Origin: Agrobacterium cucumeris
GTDB lineage: Bacteria; Pseudomonadota; Alphaproteobacteria; Rhizobiales; Rhizobiaceae
Assembly: GCF_030036535.1 (NCBI RefSeq)
Contig: NZ_CP080387.1
Location: 496,001 to 560,000, forward strand
DNA: 64,000 nucleotides
Direction of reading: 5' to 3'
The notes under the pieces are model-generated. The model worked only from the letters and a program-made list of their open reading frames with translations, ran no database searches and was not told the DNA's origin. Below, one piece after another: positions 1 through 9,438 of this stretch (position 1 is the first letter of the stretch; each line of letters opens with the position of its first letter). A program made the translations under genes and the position numbers.

Positions 1-1
1 C

Positions 2-370
2 CGTACCCGCGAATTTCCGATCCAGTGCGGTGGCCCGGTCGAATCCGGCCGCGGTTTCGTGCTGCATTCCGATGATTATTTGAGCGAATCCAGTATTCCC
101 GTCAGCGACGATATTTCGCTCACGGCGACGCTGGATATCGTCCGTGCCATTTCCAACGGCCGTGGCCCGCAAAAGGCAACCATGCTGCTCGGTTACGCCG
201 GCTGGGGACCCGGCCAGCTGGAAAACGAGATCGCCAATAATGGCTGGCTGAACTGCCCGGCGGCGGAAGATCTGATTTTCGACCGCGGGCTGGACAATAA
301 ATATGAGCGGGCGCTGGCCCTGATGGGCGTTGATGCCCGCATGCTCTCCACCGATGCCGGCCACGCGTAA
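2..370 (+). CDS. YqgE/AlgH (DUF179) family protein, 5' truncated by window edge
   Basis: The reading frame is open from base 2 and ends in TAA at 368-370, so the gene starts before the window. The visible part carries the conserved YqgE signature [13 protein letters not shown] followed by HSDDY, and the later block [14 protein letters not shown] with NGWL. These are typical of the whole family, which is usually 185-200 residues, so roughly the C-terminal two thirds is present. YqgE/AlgH proteins are small and cytoplasmic; their biochemical role is not firmly known. The GTG at base 59 is internal and should not be taken as the start. Confidence 0.9.
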   Translation, partial: RTREFPIQCGGPVESGRGFVLHSDDYLSESSIPVSDDISLTATLDIVRAISNGRGPQKATMLLGYAGWGPGQLENEIANNGWLNCPAAEDLIFDRGLDNKYERALALMGVDARMLSTDAGHA

Positions 371-508
371 ACCAGGAACGCCGGAATTTGGCGAGCGTAT
401 ATTTTCTGCCGCCCACTTATCATTATAGGTGGGAACCAAATCCTGCCCCCTCACGTTACTCACCCGGAAAGCCGGACAGACAGTACGGCTCAACTAGGGA
501 GCAGTAAG

Positions 509-700
509 ATGGGTAGCACATCAGACAAGATTTCCGGTACGGCAAACGAAGTTGCTGGCAAGGTCAAGAAGAGCGTCGGCGAAGCCACCGGCAATAACGA
601 GCTGCGCGCCAAGGGTGCCGCCCAGGAAACCAAGGGCAAGGTACAGAAGAGCGTCGGCAAGGCCAAGGATGCTGTAAAGGGCGCTGTTGACCGTATGTAA
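509..700 (+). CDS. CsbD-like stress response protein
   Basis: A 63-residue, highly charged, Lys/Ala/Gly-rich protein with the CsbD pattern: [15 protein letters not shown], then [20 protein letters not shown]. The two halves resemble each other, as in other CsbD proteins. The ATG has a GGGAG ribosome site at 497-501, seven bases upstream. CsbD-family members are abundant in general stress and stationary phase in many bacteria, but their molecular role is unknown. The gene is monocistronic: an 11-bp hairpin lies about 45 bp downstream and the next gene has its own ribosome site. Confidence 0.9.
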   Translation: MGSTSDKISGTANEVAGKVKKSVGEATGNNELRAKGAAQETKGKVQKSVGKAKDAVKGAVDRM

Positions 701-743
701 TACCGCCTGACGATCTTCCGCCTCTCAAACGATGCGGCGCTTG

Positions 744-771
744 GAGCGCATGTGTTACCGCACATGCGCTC
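744..771 (+). terminator. Inverted repeat, probable terminator of the CsbD gene
   Basis: GAGCGCATGTG at 744-754 is perfectly complementary to CACATGCGCTC at 761-771, with a six-base loop. Only a short T-rich stretch follows, so termination efficiency is uncertain. Confidence 0.55.
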
Positions 772-869
772 TTGTCGTATGGGATGCCGGAACGACGGGT
801 TGTTACGCCGTTCATGCTGACATCGTATGTTTTCCTTCGTTCAACTGATCCATCGCAAGGGTTTCATCA

Positions 870-1976
870 ATGAGACTTTTCTCCTGCGCATCCTGCGGCC
901 AGCCGGTCCATTTCGACAATCGTTTCTGCGTTTCCTGCGGCCATCGCCTTGCCTTCGTGCCGGAGCGCCTTTCCATGGAAGCGCTGGCGCCGGCCGGCGA
1001 ACCGAACTGGCAGATCGTCGCGGAGCCGCAAAAACAGGTACGTTTCTGCGCCAATGAAGTGAATGACATCTGCAACTGGTCGGTACCGGCGGAAAGCGAC
1101 AGCGCCTTCTGCCCAGCCTGCAGCCATAATCGTCTGGTGCCCGACATTGCGACGGAGCAGGGGATCGAACAATGGCGCCGCATCAGCCAGGCGCAGCGGC
1201 ACCTGTTTTATTCGATCCTGCGGCTCGGCCTGCCACATCCCAACCGTGATGTTGATCCAGCCGGCGGACTTGTCTTCGACTTTCTGGTCGATGAGGTGGC
1301 GCCCGATGGTTCGGTTATTCCGGCGATGACCGGGCATGATGAAGGCCTGATCGCAATCCGCGCGGCGGAAGCCGACGATGTGACGCGCGAGCAGGTGCGC
1401 GCCAACATGAATGAGCCGTATCGCACCCTGCTTGGCCATTTCCGCCACGAGGTCGGGCATTTCATCTGGAACAAGCTGGTGCGTGATGCGAACCGGCTGG
1501 AGGCCTGCCGCGCAGTGTTCGGCGATGACCGCGAGGATTATGGCGCGGCGCTGCAACGCAATTACGATGGGGGACCGCGTCCCGACTGGCAGGAAAGCTT
1601 CATAAGCTCTTACGCCTCAGTCCACCCCTGGGAAGATTTCGCCGAATGTTTCGCCCATTACCTGCATATCGTCGATACGCTCGAGACCGCCCGTGCCTTC
1701 GGCGTCGCAATCGATCCTGATGGGCATGAGGAAATGGCGGCCGAGGTGACGTTTGATCCCTACAATGCCCGCAGCGCCGCGCAGCTGGTCAAGGCGTGGA
1801 TTCCCCTCAGTGTCGCCATCAATTCCATCCAGCGCAGCATGGGGGAGGCGGACCTTTACCCCTTCGTGCTGACACCGCCGGTGGTGGCGAAAATGGAGTT
1901 CATTCACGACCTGCTGCATGGGAAGGTGGCGGCGGATGAAGCGCCGATGGCAGGGCAGGGTGTGATGGTTCAGTGA
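870..1976 (+). CDS. Zinc-ribbon metallopeptidase-like protein (DUF2248 / Peptidase_Mx type)
   Basis: 368 residues. The N-terminus has two CxxC pairs (C6/C9 and C20/C23) that look like a zinc ribbon, with more Cys in the next 70 residues. The body contains HEVGH at residues 193-197, a HExxH-type zinc protease motif inside HFRHEVGHFIWNKL. A second cluster, HPWEDFAECFAHYLHI, about 60 residues later probably supplies further metal or catalytic ligands. The layout matches the family annotated as putative zinc-binding metallopeptidase, common in Rhizobiales. No signal peptide is visible, so it is probably cytoplasmic. Substrate unknown. The gene stands alone, followed by a REP-like palindrome and the convergent GGDEF/EAL gene. 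Confidence 0.8.
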   Translation: MRLFSCASCGQPVHFDNRFCVSCGHRLAFVPERLSMEALAPAGEPNWQIVAEPQKQVRFCANEVNDICNWSVPAESDSAFCPACSHNRLVPDIATEQGIEQWRRISQAQRHLFYSILRLGLPHPNRDVDPAGGLVFDFLVDEVAPDGSVIPAMTGHDEGLIAIRAAEADDVTREQVRANMNEPYRTLLGHFRHEVGHFIWNKLVRDANRLEACRAVFGDDREDYGAALQRNYDGGPRPDWQESFISSYASVHPWEDFAECFAHYLHIVDTLETARAFGVAIDPDGHEEMAAEVTFDPYNARSAAQLVKAWIPLSVAINSIQRSMGEADLYPFVLTPPVVAKMEFIHDLLHGKVAADEAPMAGQGVMVQ

Positions 1977-2041
1977 GTCAGGTGCTGACCTAGCGCGGCT
2001 AGTCGGAAAATCTTGGAGGTTGCGGGTATTCAATGCCTCTC

Positions 2042-2117
2042 CGTCGTCCTCGGGCTTGACCCGAGAATCCACACCCACGAGCGACGATGGATCCTCGGGT
2101 CAAGCCCGAGGATGACG
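2042..2117. repeat. REP-like intergenic palindromic element, copy 1
   Basis: Two inverted arms (CCTCGGGCTTGACCCGAG and its near complement CTCGGGTCAAGCCCGAGG) flank a short spacer, beginning CGTCGTCC and ending GGATGACG. Related copies occur at 9339, 24841 and 31801. It lies between convergent genes. Confidence 0.8.
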
Positions 2118-2157
2118 CCGTGTGTGGGTGAGAGGGCATAACAATCGCCCTCGAAGT

Positions 2158-5073
2158 TTACGAAGCCCGCTTCGTCGGCTGGAACCGTTCCCGCAGCAGC
2201 TTCAGCGCCGCATCGCCCGAGACCGGGGTACCGAACAGGAAACTCTGGCCGAAGTGGCAGTTCATGCGCGAAAGCTCGGCCGCATCTTCAGGCGTTTCGA
2301 TGCCTTCCGCAACCACTTGCATGTCGAGCGCCCGCGCCATGGCGATAACGGAGCGCAGGAGCACGTTGCGTTTGTCGCTGGTATTGGCCACCAGCGCCTT
2401 GTCGAGCTTGATCGTGTCGAAGGGGAAACGGGTCAGATAGGCGAGCGACGAATAGCCGGTGCCGAAATCGTCCATGGCGAGGCTCAGGCCGGTTTCCTTC
2501 AGCTTGGAAAGCACAAGCCGCGCCTGTTCCGGGTTTTCCATGACGACGGATTCCGTCAGTTCCAGCTTCAGCTGCTGCGGATTGCAGCGCGTGCGGGTCA
2601 GCATGCCTCGCACGTCGTTATACAATTCGTTGTTCAGCAATTGCGCGCTGGAAATATTGACGGAGATGAAGATCGGCATCTTCTCGATGGCATGTTGCCA
2701 GTCCATCAGGTCGGTCGCCGCCCGTTCCAGTGCAAACATGCCGAGCGGCTCGATCAGGCCGGAGGCTTCCGCGATGGGGATGAATTCGCTTGGCGGAATA
2801 TTGCCGCGCTTGGGGTGTTCCCAGCGCATCAGGGCTTCAAAACCGGCCAGCTCACCGTCATCAAGTTTGACGATCGGCTGATAGGCGAGCGACAGCTCCT
2901 TGCGCTCGATGGCACGGCGAAGGTCGCTTTCCATCTGCAACCGGTCAGTGCCTGACGTGCGGAAGGCGGGGCGGAAAGGCTCGACGCGGTTGCCGCCGGC
3001 GCGCTTAGCGCGGTACATGGCCAGCTCCGCATCGCTGAGCAGACCGGCCGCACTTTCCTGCTGGTCGATCCAAGAGACGAGACCGATGGAGGCGGTGAGG
3101 ATGATTTCGCGGTTGGCGAAATTGATCGGCACCATGATCGCCTTGTTCACCGCATCGGCGAAATCGGCGACACGCTGCGGATCGCGCTCCGAGGTCAGGA
3201 TAAGGCCGAATTCATCACCACCAAGACGCGCCAGCGTATCCTGCGGTTTCAGCAGCCGGCGCAGACGCCGCGTCAGCGCGATGAGAATATTGTCGCCGGC
3301 AGCAATGCCCAGCGTATCGTTGACCAGCTTGTAACGGTCGATATCGATCGCCATCACCGTCGGGCGTACGCCCTCGCTATCGGGCGAGAGATTGAGGATC
3401 GATTGCAGGCGGTCGAGGAAGACCTGCCGGTTCGGAAGCCCGGTCAGATTGTCGTTCATCGCATCCTGCAACAGCCGCTCGACCGAATTCTTCTGCTCGG
3501 TAATATCGGTGATGGTGCCGACGCAGCGGATGATTTCGCCGTTGGAGCCGAGAACCGGACGGGCGCGGATTTGCAGCCAGTGGAAATGTCCGTCTTCTGC
3601 GCGAATGCGAAATTCGTGGTTGAGACGGCCCTTGCGATGGTCGAGCAGCACGTCGAGTGTAGCCTTGAACCGGTCGCGATCGTCAGGGTGCAGGCGCGGC
3701 AGCCAGTTGCGCGCAGCGCCATGCATGGTGCCGGGTTCGAGCCCCAGCCGGTTGGAAATGTCGGGCGTGGTGACGATACGGTCACGCGTCACATCCCAGT
3801 CCCAGACGGTATCGCCGCTGCCCGTAAGGGCCAGCGACTGGCGTTCGAGGTCGGAGAACAGACCCTGCTGATAGGCGCTGCCGGCAAACGCGTGCTGGAT
3901 GACGGTAAAGCCGATCAGAAGCACGATCAGCACCAGCCCGCCGCCGAGCGCCGGCTGCACGATGTCGTTGTCCAGCTGTCCCGTAACCGTCAGCCAGCTG
4001 CCGAACAGCCAGACGAGGATCAACGCCCAGGAGGGGACCAGCAAAATGGCCCGGTCATATTTGTTGAAACCGAGATAGATGATGAGGGCGATGCCGGCGG
4101 TCGCCGTCAGGGCGAAGGATACGCGGGCAATGCCTGATGCGACCGAGGGATCGTAAATGGCAACGCCGAACAGCAGCGCCAGACCCACCACCCAGGCAAA
4201 GGTCGCATAACCCAGATGCGCATGCCATCGGTTGAGATTGAGATAGGTGAAGAGGAAGACCACAAAGCTGGAGGCGAGCGCGACTTCCGCGCCCGCCCTC
4301 CATATTCGCTGGTCGCTTGAGGTGACCGTGATGAGCTTTTCGAGAAAGCCGAAATCGACGCAGATATAGGCCAGAACCGCCCAGGCGAGTGCTGCGGAGG
4401 CCGGCAGGACCGAAGTGCCCTTGACCACGAAAAGGATGGTCAAAAGCACGGCCAGCAGGCCGGCAATGCCAAGCACGATGCCGCGATAGAGCGTAAAGGC
4501 GTTGATCGTGTCCTTGTAGGCTTCCGGTTCCCACAGATAAAGCTGCGGCAGCTGCGGTGTGGAAAGCTCGGCAACGAAGGTGATGACGGAGCCGGGGTTG
4601 AGCGTTATGCGGAACACGTCGGCGTCAGGGCTCGGCTGCCGGTCAAGCGCAAAGCCCTCACTCGGCGTGATCGCCATGATGCGCTGCGAGCCGAGATCGG
4701 GCCAGAACAGCTTGGAATTCACGAGGCGGAAATGCGGGGCGACGATGACGCGCTCCAGCTGCTCTTCTGACACGTTGGCGAGCGCGAAAACCGCCCAGTC
4801 GCCCTGGTGGTCGGTGGAACTGGCGCGCACCTCGATACGGCGGCGGATGCCGTCGGGGCCGGGCGCGGTCGAGACCTGAAAGGCTTCGCCCTGATTGGCA
4901 TAGATATCGGTGGTGGCAGTCAGATCAAGCGCCGTGTCGTCACGGGAAATTTTCACCGGCTCGAAGGCGTAGGAATAGGAGGAGAAAAGCAGAAACAGCA
5001 GGAAAAACGGCACGGCCAGCGCGATTGCCGCCAGACGTTTCGTGAGGCATGGCTCATGGTGAATGTAGGTCAT
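2158..5073 (-). CDS. Membrane-anchored PAS-GGDEF-EAL cyclic-di-GMP enzyme
   Basis: 971 residues from the ATG at 5073. Order: N-terminal membrane/signal segment (about 12-36), a roughly 155-residue periplasmic domain, seven hydrophobic helices (about 195-395, 7TMR-DISM-like), a PAS domain (about 415-528), GGDEF (RLGGDEF at 617-622) and EAL (EAL at 746-748, with DDFGTGYSS and KLDK further on). Both signature motifs are intact, so cyclase and phosphodiesterase activity are both possible; which dominates cannot be read off. It would sense a periplasmic or membrane signal and change c-di-GMP, and so motility or adhesion. Its ATG overlaps the stop of the GNAT gene (ATGA), so it is translationally coupled as the last gene of the thrC operon. 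The frame stays open upstream to 5343 but that part overlaps the GNAT gene. Confidence 0.93.
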   Translation of the reverse strand: MTYIHHEPCLTKRLAAIALAVPFFLLFLLFSSYSYAFEPVKISRDDTALDLTATTDIYANQGEAFQVSTAPGPDGIRRRIEVRASSTDHQGDWAVFALANVSEEQLERVIVAPHFRLVNSKLFWPDLGSQRIMAITPSEGFALDRQPSPDADVFRITLNPGSVITFVAELSTPQLPQLYLWEPEAYKDTINAFTLYRGIVLGIAGLLAVLLTILFVVKGTSVLPASAALAWAVLAYICVDFGFLEKLITVTSSDQRIWRAGAEVALASSFVVFLFTYLNLNRWHAHLGYATFAWVVGLALLFGVAIYDPSVASGIARVSFALTATAGIALIIYLGFNKYDRAILLVPSWALILVWLFGSWLTVTGQLDNDIVQPALGGGLVLIVLLIGFTVIQHAFAGSAYQQGLFSDLERQSLALTGSGDTVWDWDVTRDRIVTTPDISNRLGLEPGTMHGAARNWLPRLHPDDRDRFKATLDVLLDHRKGRLNHEFRIRAEDGHFHWLQIRARPVLGSNGEIIRCVGTITDITEQKNSVERLLQDAMNDNLTGLPNRQVFLDRLQSILNLSPDSEGVRPTVMAIDIDRYKLVNDTLGIAAGDNILIALTRRLRRLLKPQDTLARLGGDEFGLILTSERDPQRVADFADAVNKAIMVPINFANREIILTASIGLVSWIDQQESAAGLLSDAELAMYRAKRAGGNRVEPFRPAFRTSGTDRLQMESDLRRAIERKELSLAYQPIVKLDDGELAGFEALMRWEHPKRGNIPPSEFIPIAEASGLIEPLGMFALERAATDLMDWQHAIEKMPIFISVNISSAQLLNNELYNDVRGMLTRTRCNPQQLKLELTESVVMENPEQARLVLSKLKETGLSLAMDDFGTGYSSLAYLTRFPFDTIKLDKALVANTSDKRNVLLRSVIAMARALDMQVVAEGIETPEDAAELSRMNCHFGQSFLFGTPVSGDAALKLLRERFQPTKRAS

Positions 5074-5669
5074 GTATCGTACTTCGTTCCGCCGGAGCTT
5101 TGCTTGTCGGCAAGAAGGGAAAACATCATATGATCCCGCCATTGGCCATTGATTTTCAGATATTCCCGCAAGAGGCCTTCCCGCTGGAAACCGGCATTTT
5201 CGAGAAGCCGGATGCTTTTGAAGTTTTCCGGAATACAGGCTGCCTCGATACGGTGCAACTGAAGTCCGTTGAAGATGTATGGTATTACCAATTTTAATGC
5301 GGCAGACATATGGCCTCGTGCCGCGTGCCGTTCGCCCGTCCAATAGCCGATCATGCAGCTCTGCGCGGCACCCCGGCGTATATAACCAATGGTGATGCCG
5401 CCGACGAGCAGGGTCTCTTTTTCGAACAGCAGGAACGAGACGGCGGTGCCGGAGGAAAACTCCTGCCCGTTGCGCACCACGCGCATCCGAAACGAGCCTT
5501 CGGTCAGTTCATCAGGGCGCCAGGTGGGTTCCCAGGGCTGAAGAAACTGCCGGCTTTCGGAGCGCAGCACATGCCATTGCTTGAAATCGCTGTAGCGCGG
5601 CAGTCTGAGAAGATGGTCGGCGCTGCGCAGTTCAGGCGTGTCGTTATGTCGGGAAAGAAAACGCAGCAT
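5070..5669 (-). CDS. GNAT family N-acetyltransferase (RimJ/RimL-like)
   Basis: 199 residues. The C-terminal half has the GNAT pattern of the RimJ/RimL subgroup: IGYWTGERHAARGHMSAAL (acetyl-CoA binding region), then HRIEAACIPENFKSIRLLENAGFQREG. That subgroup acetylates N-termini of ribosomal proteins or small amines; the substrate here is not evident. It lies between an M16 peptidase (33 bp upstream on the minus strand) and the GGDEF/EAL gene, whose start overlaps its stop by four bases. The same gene string is common in Rhizobiaceae. Confidence 0.9.
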   Translation of the reverse strand: MLRFLSRHNDTPELRSADHLLRLPRYSDFKQWHVLRSESRQFLQPWEPTWRPDELTEGSFRMRVVRNGQEFSSGTAVSFLLFEKETLLVGGITIGYIRRGAAQSCMIGYWTGERHAARGHMSAALKLVIPYIFNGLQLHRIEAACIPENFKSIRLLENAGFQREGLLREYLKINGQWRDHMMFSLLADKQSSGGTKYDT

Positions 5670-5702
5670 TCACCATCCCTGTGCGGAAGAAACCGCCATG
5701 TC

Positions 5703-7001
5703 TCAGCCGTTCGCCTTTATCCTTGCAGGCTGCTGCGCAGAAAGCGCGGCAGTGATGTCTGAAAGAGGCGGCAGATGTTCAAGCGGGCCAATTGCGGACA
5801 ATGTTGGAACTGTATCGAAAAACAGCCGTCCCGCAAGATCGGTCAGGCGTTCACGCGTGATGTCGCCGAGGCGCTCCATCATCTCCTCATTGGGGATGGG
5901 CCGGCCGTAAAGCATCATCTGCCGGGCCATCTGGCCGGCACGGGCGGCCGGGCTTTCCTGCCCCATCAGCAATTGCGCGCGGATCTGCGCCCGGGCACGG
6001 TCAATTTCTTCCTGATGGATGGTCTGCGACGATTTGCGCAGCTCATCGAGAATGACGGGCACCAGTTCCGGCAGGTCGTTGGCGCCGGTGGCCGCATGCA
6101 CGCCGAAGATGCCGGTATCGGAAAAGCCCCAATGGAAGGCATAGACGGAATAGCAGAGACCGCGATATTCGCGCACTTCCTGGAACAGGCGGGAAGACAT
6201 GCCGCCGCCGAGAATATTGGCAAGGATCTGCGAGCAATAAAAATCGCGGGCGTGATAGGCCTTGCCCTCGAAGCCCAGCAGCACCTGCGCGTCCATGAGA
6301 TCGCGGGTTTCGCGGATTTCGCCACCGGTATAGATCGCTTTTTCCATAACCGGCGTGGCAATGGGCAGCTGCGGCAGCGAGGCGAAACGTTCTTCCACCT
6401 GCTTGACGAAGCTTTCGTGATCGACAGCACCGGCCGCGACGACGAAGATGCGATCCGTCGTGTAATTGCGGGCGAGATAATGCCTGATCTGGCCTGTCGT
6501 GAAGGATTGCACGGTATCAGGCGTGCCGAGGATCGGCCGACCGATCGTCTGGTCGCGATAGGCGACACCGGAGAAATTGTCGAAGATCACGTCGTCGGGC
6601 GTATCGGTCGCAGCGCCGATCTCCTGGAGGATGACGTTTTTCTCCCGCTCCAGTTCCTCTTCGTCGAAGAGCGATTCCGTCAGGATGTCGGCAAGGATAT
6701 CGACGGCGAGCGGAACATGGTCCTTGAGGACGCGGGCGTAGTAGGAGGTGGTTTCCGTCGATGTCGCGGCGTTGACTTCGCCGCCGACATTTTCGATCTC
6801 TTCGGCGATCTGCCGGGCGGTACGCCGCGCCGTGCCCTTGAACGCCATATGCTCGAGTAGATGGGCGATGCCGTGTTCGGCAGTCGTCTCGTTGCGGGAC
6901 CCGGATTTGATCCACACCCCAAGAGCAACGCTTTCGAGATGCGGCATTCTTTCCGTCACAACGGTCAACCCGGACGAAAGCCGGGTCACATTAACTCTCA
7001 T
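5703..7001 (-). CDS. M16 family zinc metallopeptidase (mitochondrial processing peptidase-like)
   Basis: 432 residues from the ATG at 7001. The inverted zinc motif HLLEH is at residues 47-51, inside EHGIAHLLEHMAFKG, with the distal glutamate region LEREKNVILQEIGAA about 75 residues later. This is the one-chain M16B type related to mitochondrial processing peptidase beta. No signal peptide, so cytoplasmic; it probably degrades peptides. A TTG at 7007 is an alternative start closer to the GGAAAG ribosome site and would add two residues. It is 21 bp downstream of thrC, so the two are probably one transcript. Confidence 0.92.
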   Translation of the reverse strand: MRVNVTRLSSGLTVVTERMPHLESVALGVWIKSGSRNETTAEHGIAHLLEHMAFKGTARRTARQIAEEIENVGGEVNAATSTETTSYYARVLKDHVPLAVDILADILTESLFDEEELEREKNVILQEIGAATDTPDDVIFDNFSGVAYRDQTIGRPILGTPDTVQSFTTGQIRHYLARNYTTDRIFVVAAGAVDHESFVKQVEERFASLPQLPIATPVMEKAIYTGGEIRETRDLMDAQVLLGFEGKAYHARDFYCSQILANILGGGMSSRLFQEVREYRGLCYSVYAFHWGFSDTGIFGVHAATGANDLPELVPVILDELRKSSQTIHQEEIDRARAQIRAQLLMGQESPAARAGQMARQMMLYGRPIPNEEMMERLGDITRERLTDLAGRLFFDTVPTLSAIGPLEHLPPLSDITAALSAQQPARIKANG

Positions 7002-7022
7002 ACTCAACGTCTTTCCGCGTCT

Positions 7023-8420
7023 CTATTTGCCGGCGCGTGCATGTTGGCCGATGAAGGTTTCCACGGCTTTCAGCTCTGCGTCCAGAATGTCGAAACGCTC
7101 CTCCCGGTTCATAATGTCAGCTAGCCATACTGGAAGCGCCGGGTCGATTGCGCAAGCGGATTTTACAGCGGCCGGGAATTTAGCCGGGTGGGCGGTAGAC
7201 AGAACCACCATCGGGCTTCCCGCTTTTTCGTGCTTTTCCGCCACGAAAACACCGGTCGCCGTATGCGGGTCGATCAGGTATCCGGTTTTCTCAAGCGTCT
7301 CGCGGATGGTTGCCGCCACCTGCTTTTCGGTGGCGCGGCCGGCGCGGAAGTCCTTCTTGATGAATTTCAGTGCCTTCGGCGGAATTTCAAACGCGCCGGA
7401 CTGCTTCAGACCGTCCATCGATGCCTTCACCGCCGCGGAATCGCGGTCATAGGCTTCAAACAGCAGGCGTTCGAAGTTGGACGAGATCTGGATGTCCATC
7501 GAAGGCGAGGTGGTGGGCTTGACGCCGCGCATCTCGTAACGGCCGGTCTTCAGGGTGCGCGCCAGAATGTCGTTGTCATTGGTGGCGATGACCAGCTTGT
7601 CGATCGGCAGGCCCATCTTCTTGGCGACGTAACCCGCAAAGATATCGCCGAAATTGCCGGTCGGAACGGTGAAGGACACCTTCCGGTCAGGGCCGCCGAG
7701 CGACAGCGACGCGGTGAAATAATAAACCACCTGCGCCATGATGCGCGCCCAGTTGATGGAGTTGACGCCGGAAAGCTTCACGCCGTCGCGGAACTTCACG
7801 TCGTTGAACATTTCTTTGACCAGCGTCTGGCAATCGTCGAAATTGCCGTTGATCGCCAGCGCATGCACGTTGGAAGCGGTGGAGGTCGTCATCTGGCGCT
7901 GCTGCACCGGGGAAACCTTGCCGTTCGGGAAAAGGATGAAGATGTCAGTGCGCTCGCGGCCGGCAAAGGCGTCGATCGCAGCGCCACCGGTGTCGCCGGA
8001 CGTGGCGCCGACGATGGTGGCGCGTTCGCCGCGCTCAGTCAGCGTATAGTCCATCAGGCGGGCGAGAAGCTGCATCGCCACGTCCTTGAAGGCGAGCGTG
8101 GTGCCGTGGAAAAGCTCCAGCACGAAAGTGTTCGGGCCGGTCTGCGTCAACGGCACGACGGCCGGATGGCGGAACGTCGAATAGGCGTCATCGATCATCG
8201 CCCTGAACTTGTCGGCCGGAATTTCGCCGCCGGTGAAGCGATAGAGAACCTCGAATGCGACGTCCTGATAGGATTTGCCGCGCAGGTTGCGGATTTCCTT
8301 CTTCGTCATGGAAGGCCATTCGCGGGGCACGTAAAGCCCGCCGTCACGGCCAAGGCCCGCCAGAAGCGCGTCGCAGAAACCAAGCGAAGGGGCCGCACCC
8401 CGGGTCGATACATATTTCAC
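7023..8420 (-). CDS. thrC: Threonine synthase
   Basis: 465 residues, PLP enzyme that converts O-phosphohomoserine to threonine. The N-terminus KYVSTRGAAP and RDGGLYVP is typical of the longer proteobacterial/fungal ThrC class. The PLP lysine is K112 in FHGTTLAFKDVA, and GATSGDTGGAA is the phosphate-binding loop. The start is GTG at 8420; the nearby ATG is out of frame. A purine-rich AGGGGA ribosome site lies just upstream. First gene of a minus-strand operon with the M16 peptidase, GNAT and GGDEF/EAL genes, an order common in Rhizobiaceae. Confidence 0.97.
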   Translation of the reverse strand: MKYVSTRGAAPSLGFCDALLAGLGRDGGLYVPREWPSMTKKEIRNLRGKSYQDVAFEVLYRFTGGEIPADKFRAMIDDAYSTFRHPAVVPLTQTGPNTFVLELFHGTTLAFKDVAMQLLARLMDYTLTERGERATIVGATSGDTGGAAIDAFAGRERTDIFILFPNGKVSPVQQRQMTTSTASNVHALAINGNFDDCQTLVKEMFNDVKFRDGVKLSGVNSINWARIMAQVVYYFTASLSLGGPDRKVSFTVPTGNFGDIFAGYVAKKMGLPIDKLVIATNDNDILARTLKTGRYEMRGVKPTTSPSMDIQISSNFERLLFEAYDRDSAAVKASMDGLKQSGAFEIPPKALKFIKKDFRAGRATEKQVAATIRETLEKTGYLIDPHTATGVFVAEKHEKAGSPMVVLSTAHPAKFPAAVKSACAIDPALPVWLADIMNREERFDILDAELKAVETFIGQHARAGK

Positions 8421-8432
8421 GAGATAGTCCCC

Positions 8433-8461
8433 TGTCCTTAACCGGCCTTGTCCTTAACCGG
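8433..8461. repeat. Two direct copies of a 13-bp repeat in the thrC leader
   Basis: TGTCCTTAACCGG occurs at 8433-8445 and again at 8449-8461, a 16-bp period, immediately upstream of the thrC ribosome site. It could be a regulator site or a local duplication; nothing more can be said. Confidence 0.45.
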
Positions 8462-8681
8462 TATGTCCGTCGCCGATCTTCGGCATCTTTTCCAGCAGCG
8501 TCTCACGGAAATGAGGCGATTGGCGAGGTAATGAAGGGCTTTTTTGAAAATTCAAGCAAAACCGAACATGCCAATCGATTTTTTCCGGCGTCGCTGCTAT
8601 AGACCATCGCCAACCTGCGTGAAAGGTCAATAAACAGCGTCTCCGGTTCGGTTCCGGGACAATGGAGAGGGAATTAGAAGA

Positions 8682-9254
8682 GTGTCAGGGAATTTCTTGC
8701 GTTTGTCCGCCGCGATGTCGCTTCTGGCCGTCGTTGCAGGGTGCAATTCCTCCAATCCAGCGGACTCGCTTGCCGTCAACCCTCCGGCGGCGCAGGCCAA
8801 TGCCGTTGCCCCCGTGGTGCAGGCCAACTGCCCGACGGTCACGGTTCTCGACGCCAGCGCCGTCCACCGCGTTTATGCCGGCGGCGCCAAGGATGATCCG
8901 CAGAAGCTTGCCTATCAGGTCTCGCTGTCAGATACGACGCGCTCCTGCACCGCAAACGAAACGACGCTGACAGTGAACGTGCTGGCCCAGGGCCGTCTCG
9001 TTCCCGGCCCCTTGGCCAAGCCCGGCCGCGTCACAGTTCCGATCCGCGTGACGGTGAAGGACGGTGATGGCGAAATCTACGGCGAAACGACCAATTTCGC
9101 CATCGATGTCCCGGCAGGCGCCGCCGGCACGCAGTTCATCTTCAACAATGACCACGTCGCCATTCCCAATGGACCGGGCGGCGCACCGAAGTCGGTCAAC
9201 GTCTATATCGGCTTCGGCGGCGAGAGCGCCAAGGCAAAGACCAGGCGCCGGTGA
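8682..9254 (+). CDS. Hypothetical lipoprotein
   Basis: 190 residues starting at GTG 8682 after a strong GGAGAGGG ribosome site. A short positively charged N-terminus and hydrophobic stretch end in the lipobox LAVVAGC (about residues 15-21), so the mature protein would be lipid-anchored. The remainder is Ala/Pro-rich and then a beta-rich domain (for example LTVNVLAQGRLVPGPLAK and VTVPIRVTVKDGDGEIYGE). I do not recognise a functional family; similar small lipoproteins are widespread in Rhizobiales. It is monocistronic, with its own terminator. Confidence 0.8.
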   Translation: MSGNFLRLSAAMSLLAVVAGCNSSNPADSLAVNPPAAQANAVAPVVQANCPTVTVLDASAVHRVYAGGAKDDPQKLAYQVSLSDTTRSCTANETTLTVNVLAQGRLVPGPLAKPGRVTVPIRVTVKDGDGEIYGETTNFAIDVPAGAAGTQFIFNNDHVAIPNGPGGAPKSVNVYIGFGGESAKAKTRRR

Positions 9255-9270
9255 TTTGACGAGCTGGATG

Positions 9271-9309
9271 AAAAAAACCGGAGGCTGCTTTTGCAGGCTC
9301 CGGTTTTTT
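9271..9309 (+). terminator. Rho-independent terminator of the lipoprotein gene
   Basis: AAAAAACCGGAG...CTCCGGTTTTTT forms a long stem with one G-G mismatch near a TTTT loop, ending in a T-run at 9304-9309. Seventeen bases after the stop codon; likely works in both directions. Confidence 0.9.
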
Positions 9310-9338
9310 ATTGCTTACAGACCGCCCAACATTCGCAA

Positions 9339-9412
9339 CGTCATCCTCGGGCCTGTCCCGAGGCTCCACCTTCGCGCGGTTTTTGGATCCTCGCCTCAAG
9401 GGCGAGGATGAC
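9339..9412. repeat. REP-like intergenic palindromic element, copy 2
   Basis: Begins CGTCATCCTCGGGCCTGTCCCGAGG and ends with the inverted arm TCGCCTCAAGGGCGAGGATGAC. Same family as the copy at 2042, between the lipoprotein terminator and the convergent HAD gene. Confidence 0.8.
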
Positions 9413-9438
9413 TTGAAGGTGGGGGCTCTCCTCCAAAC

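Noticed and set aside
2122..2955. Long plus-strand open frame opposite the GGDEF/EAL gene
   Set aside because: Shadow of a high-GC gene; no ribosome site or family pattern, while the minus strand has complete GGDEF and EAL motifs.
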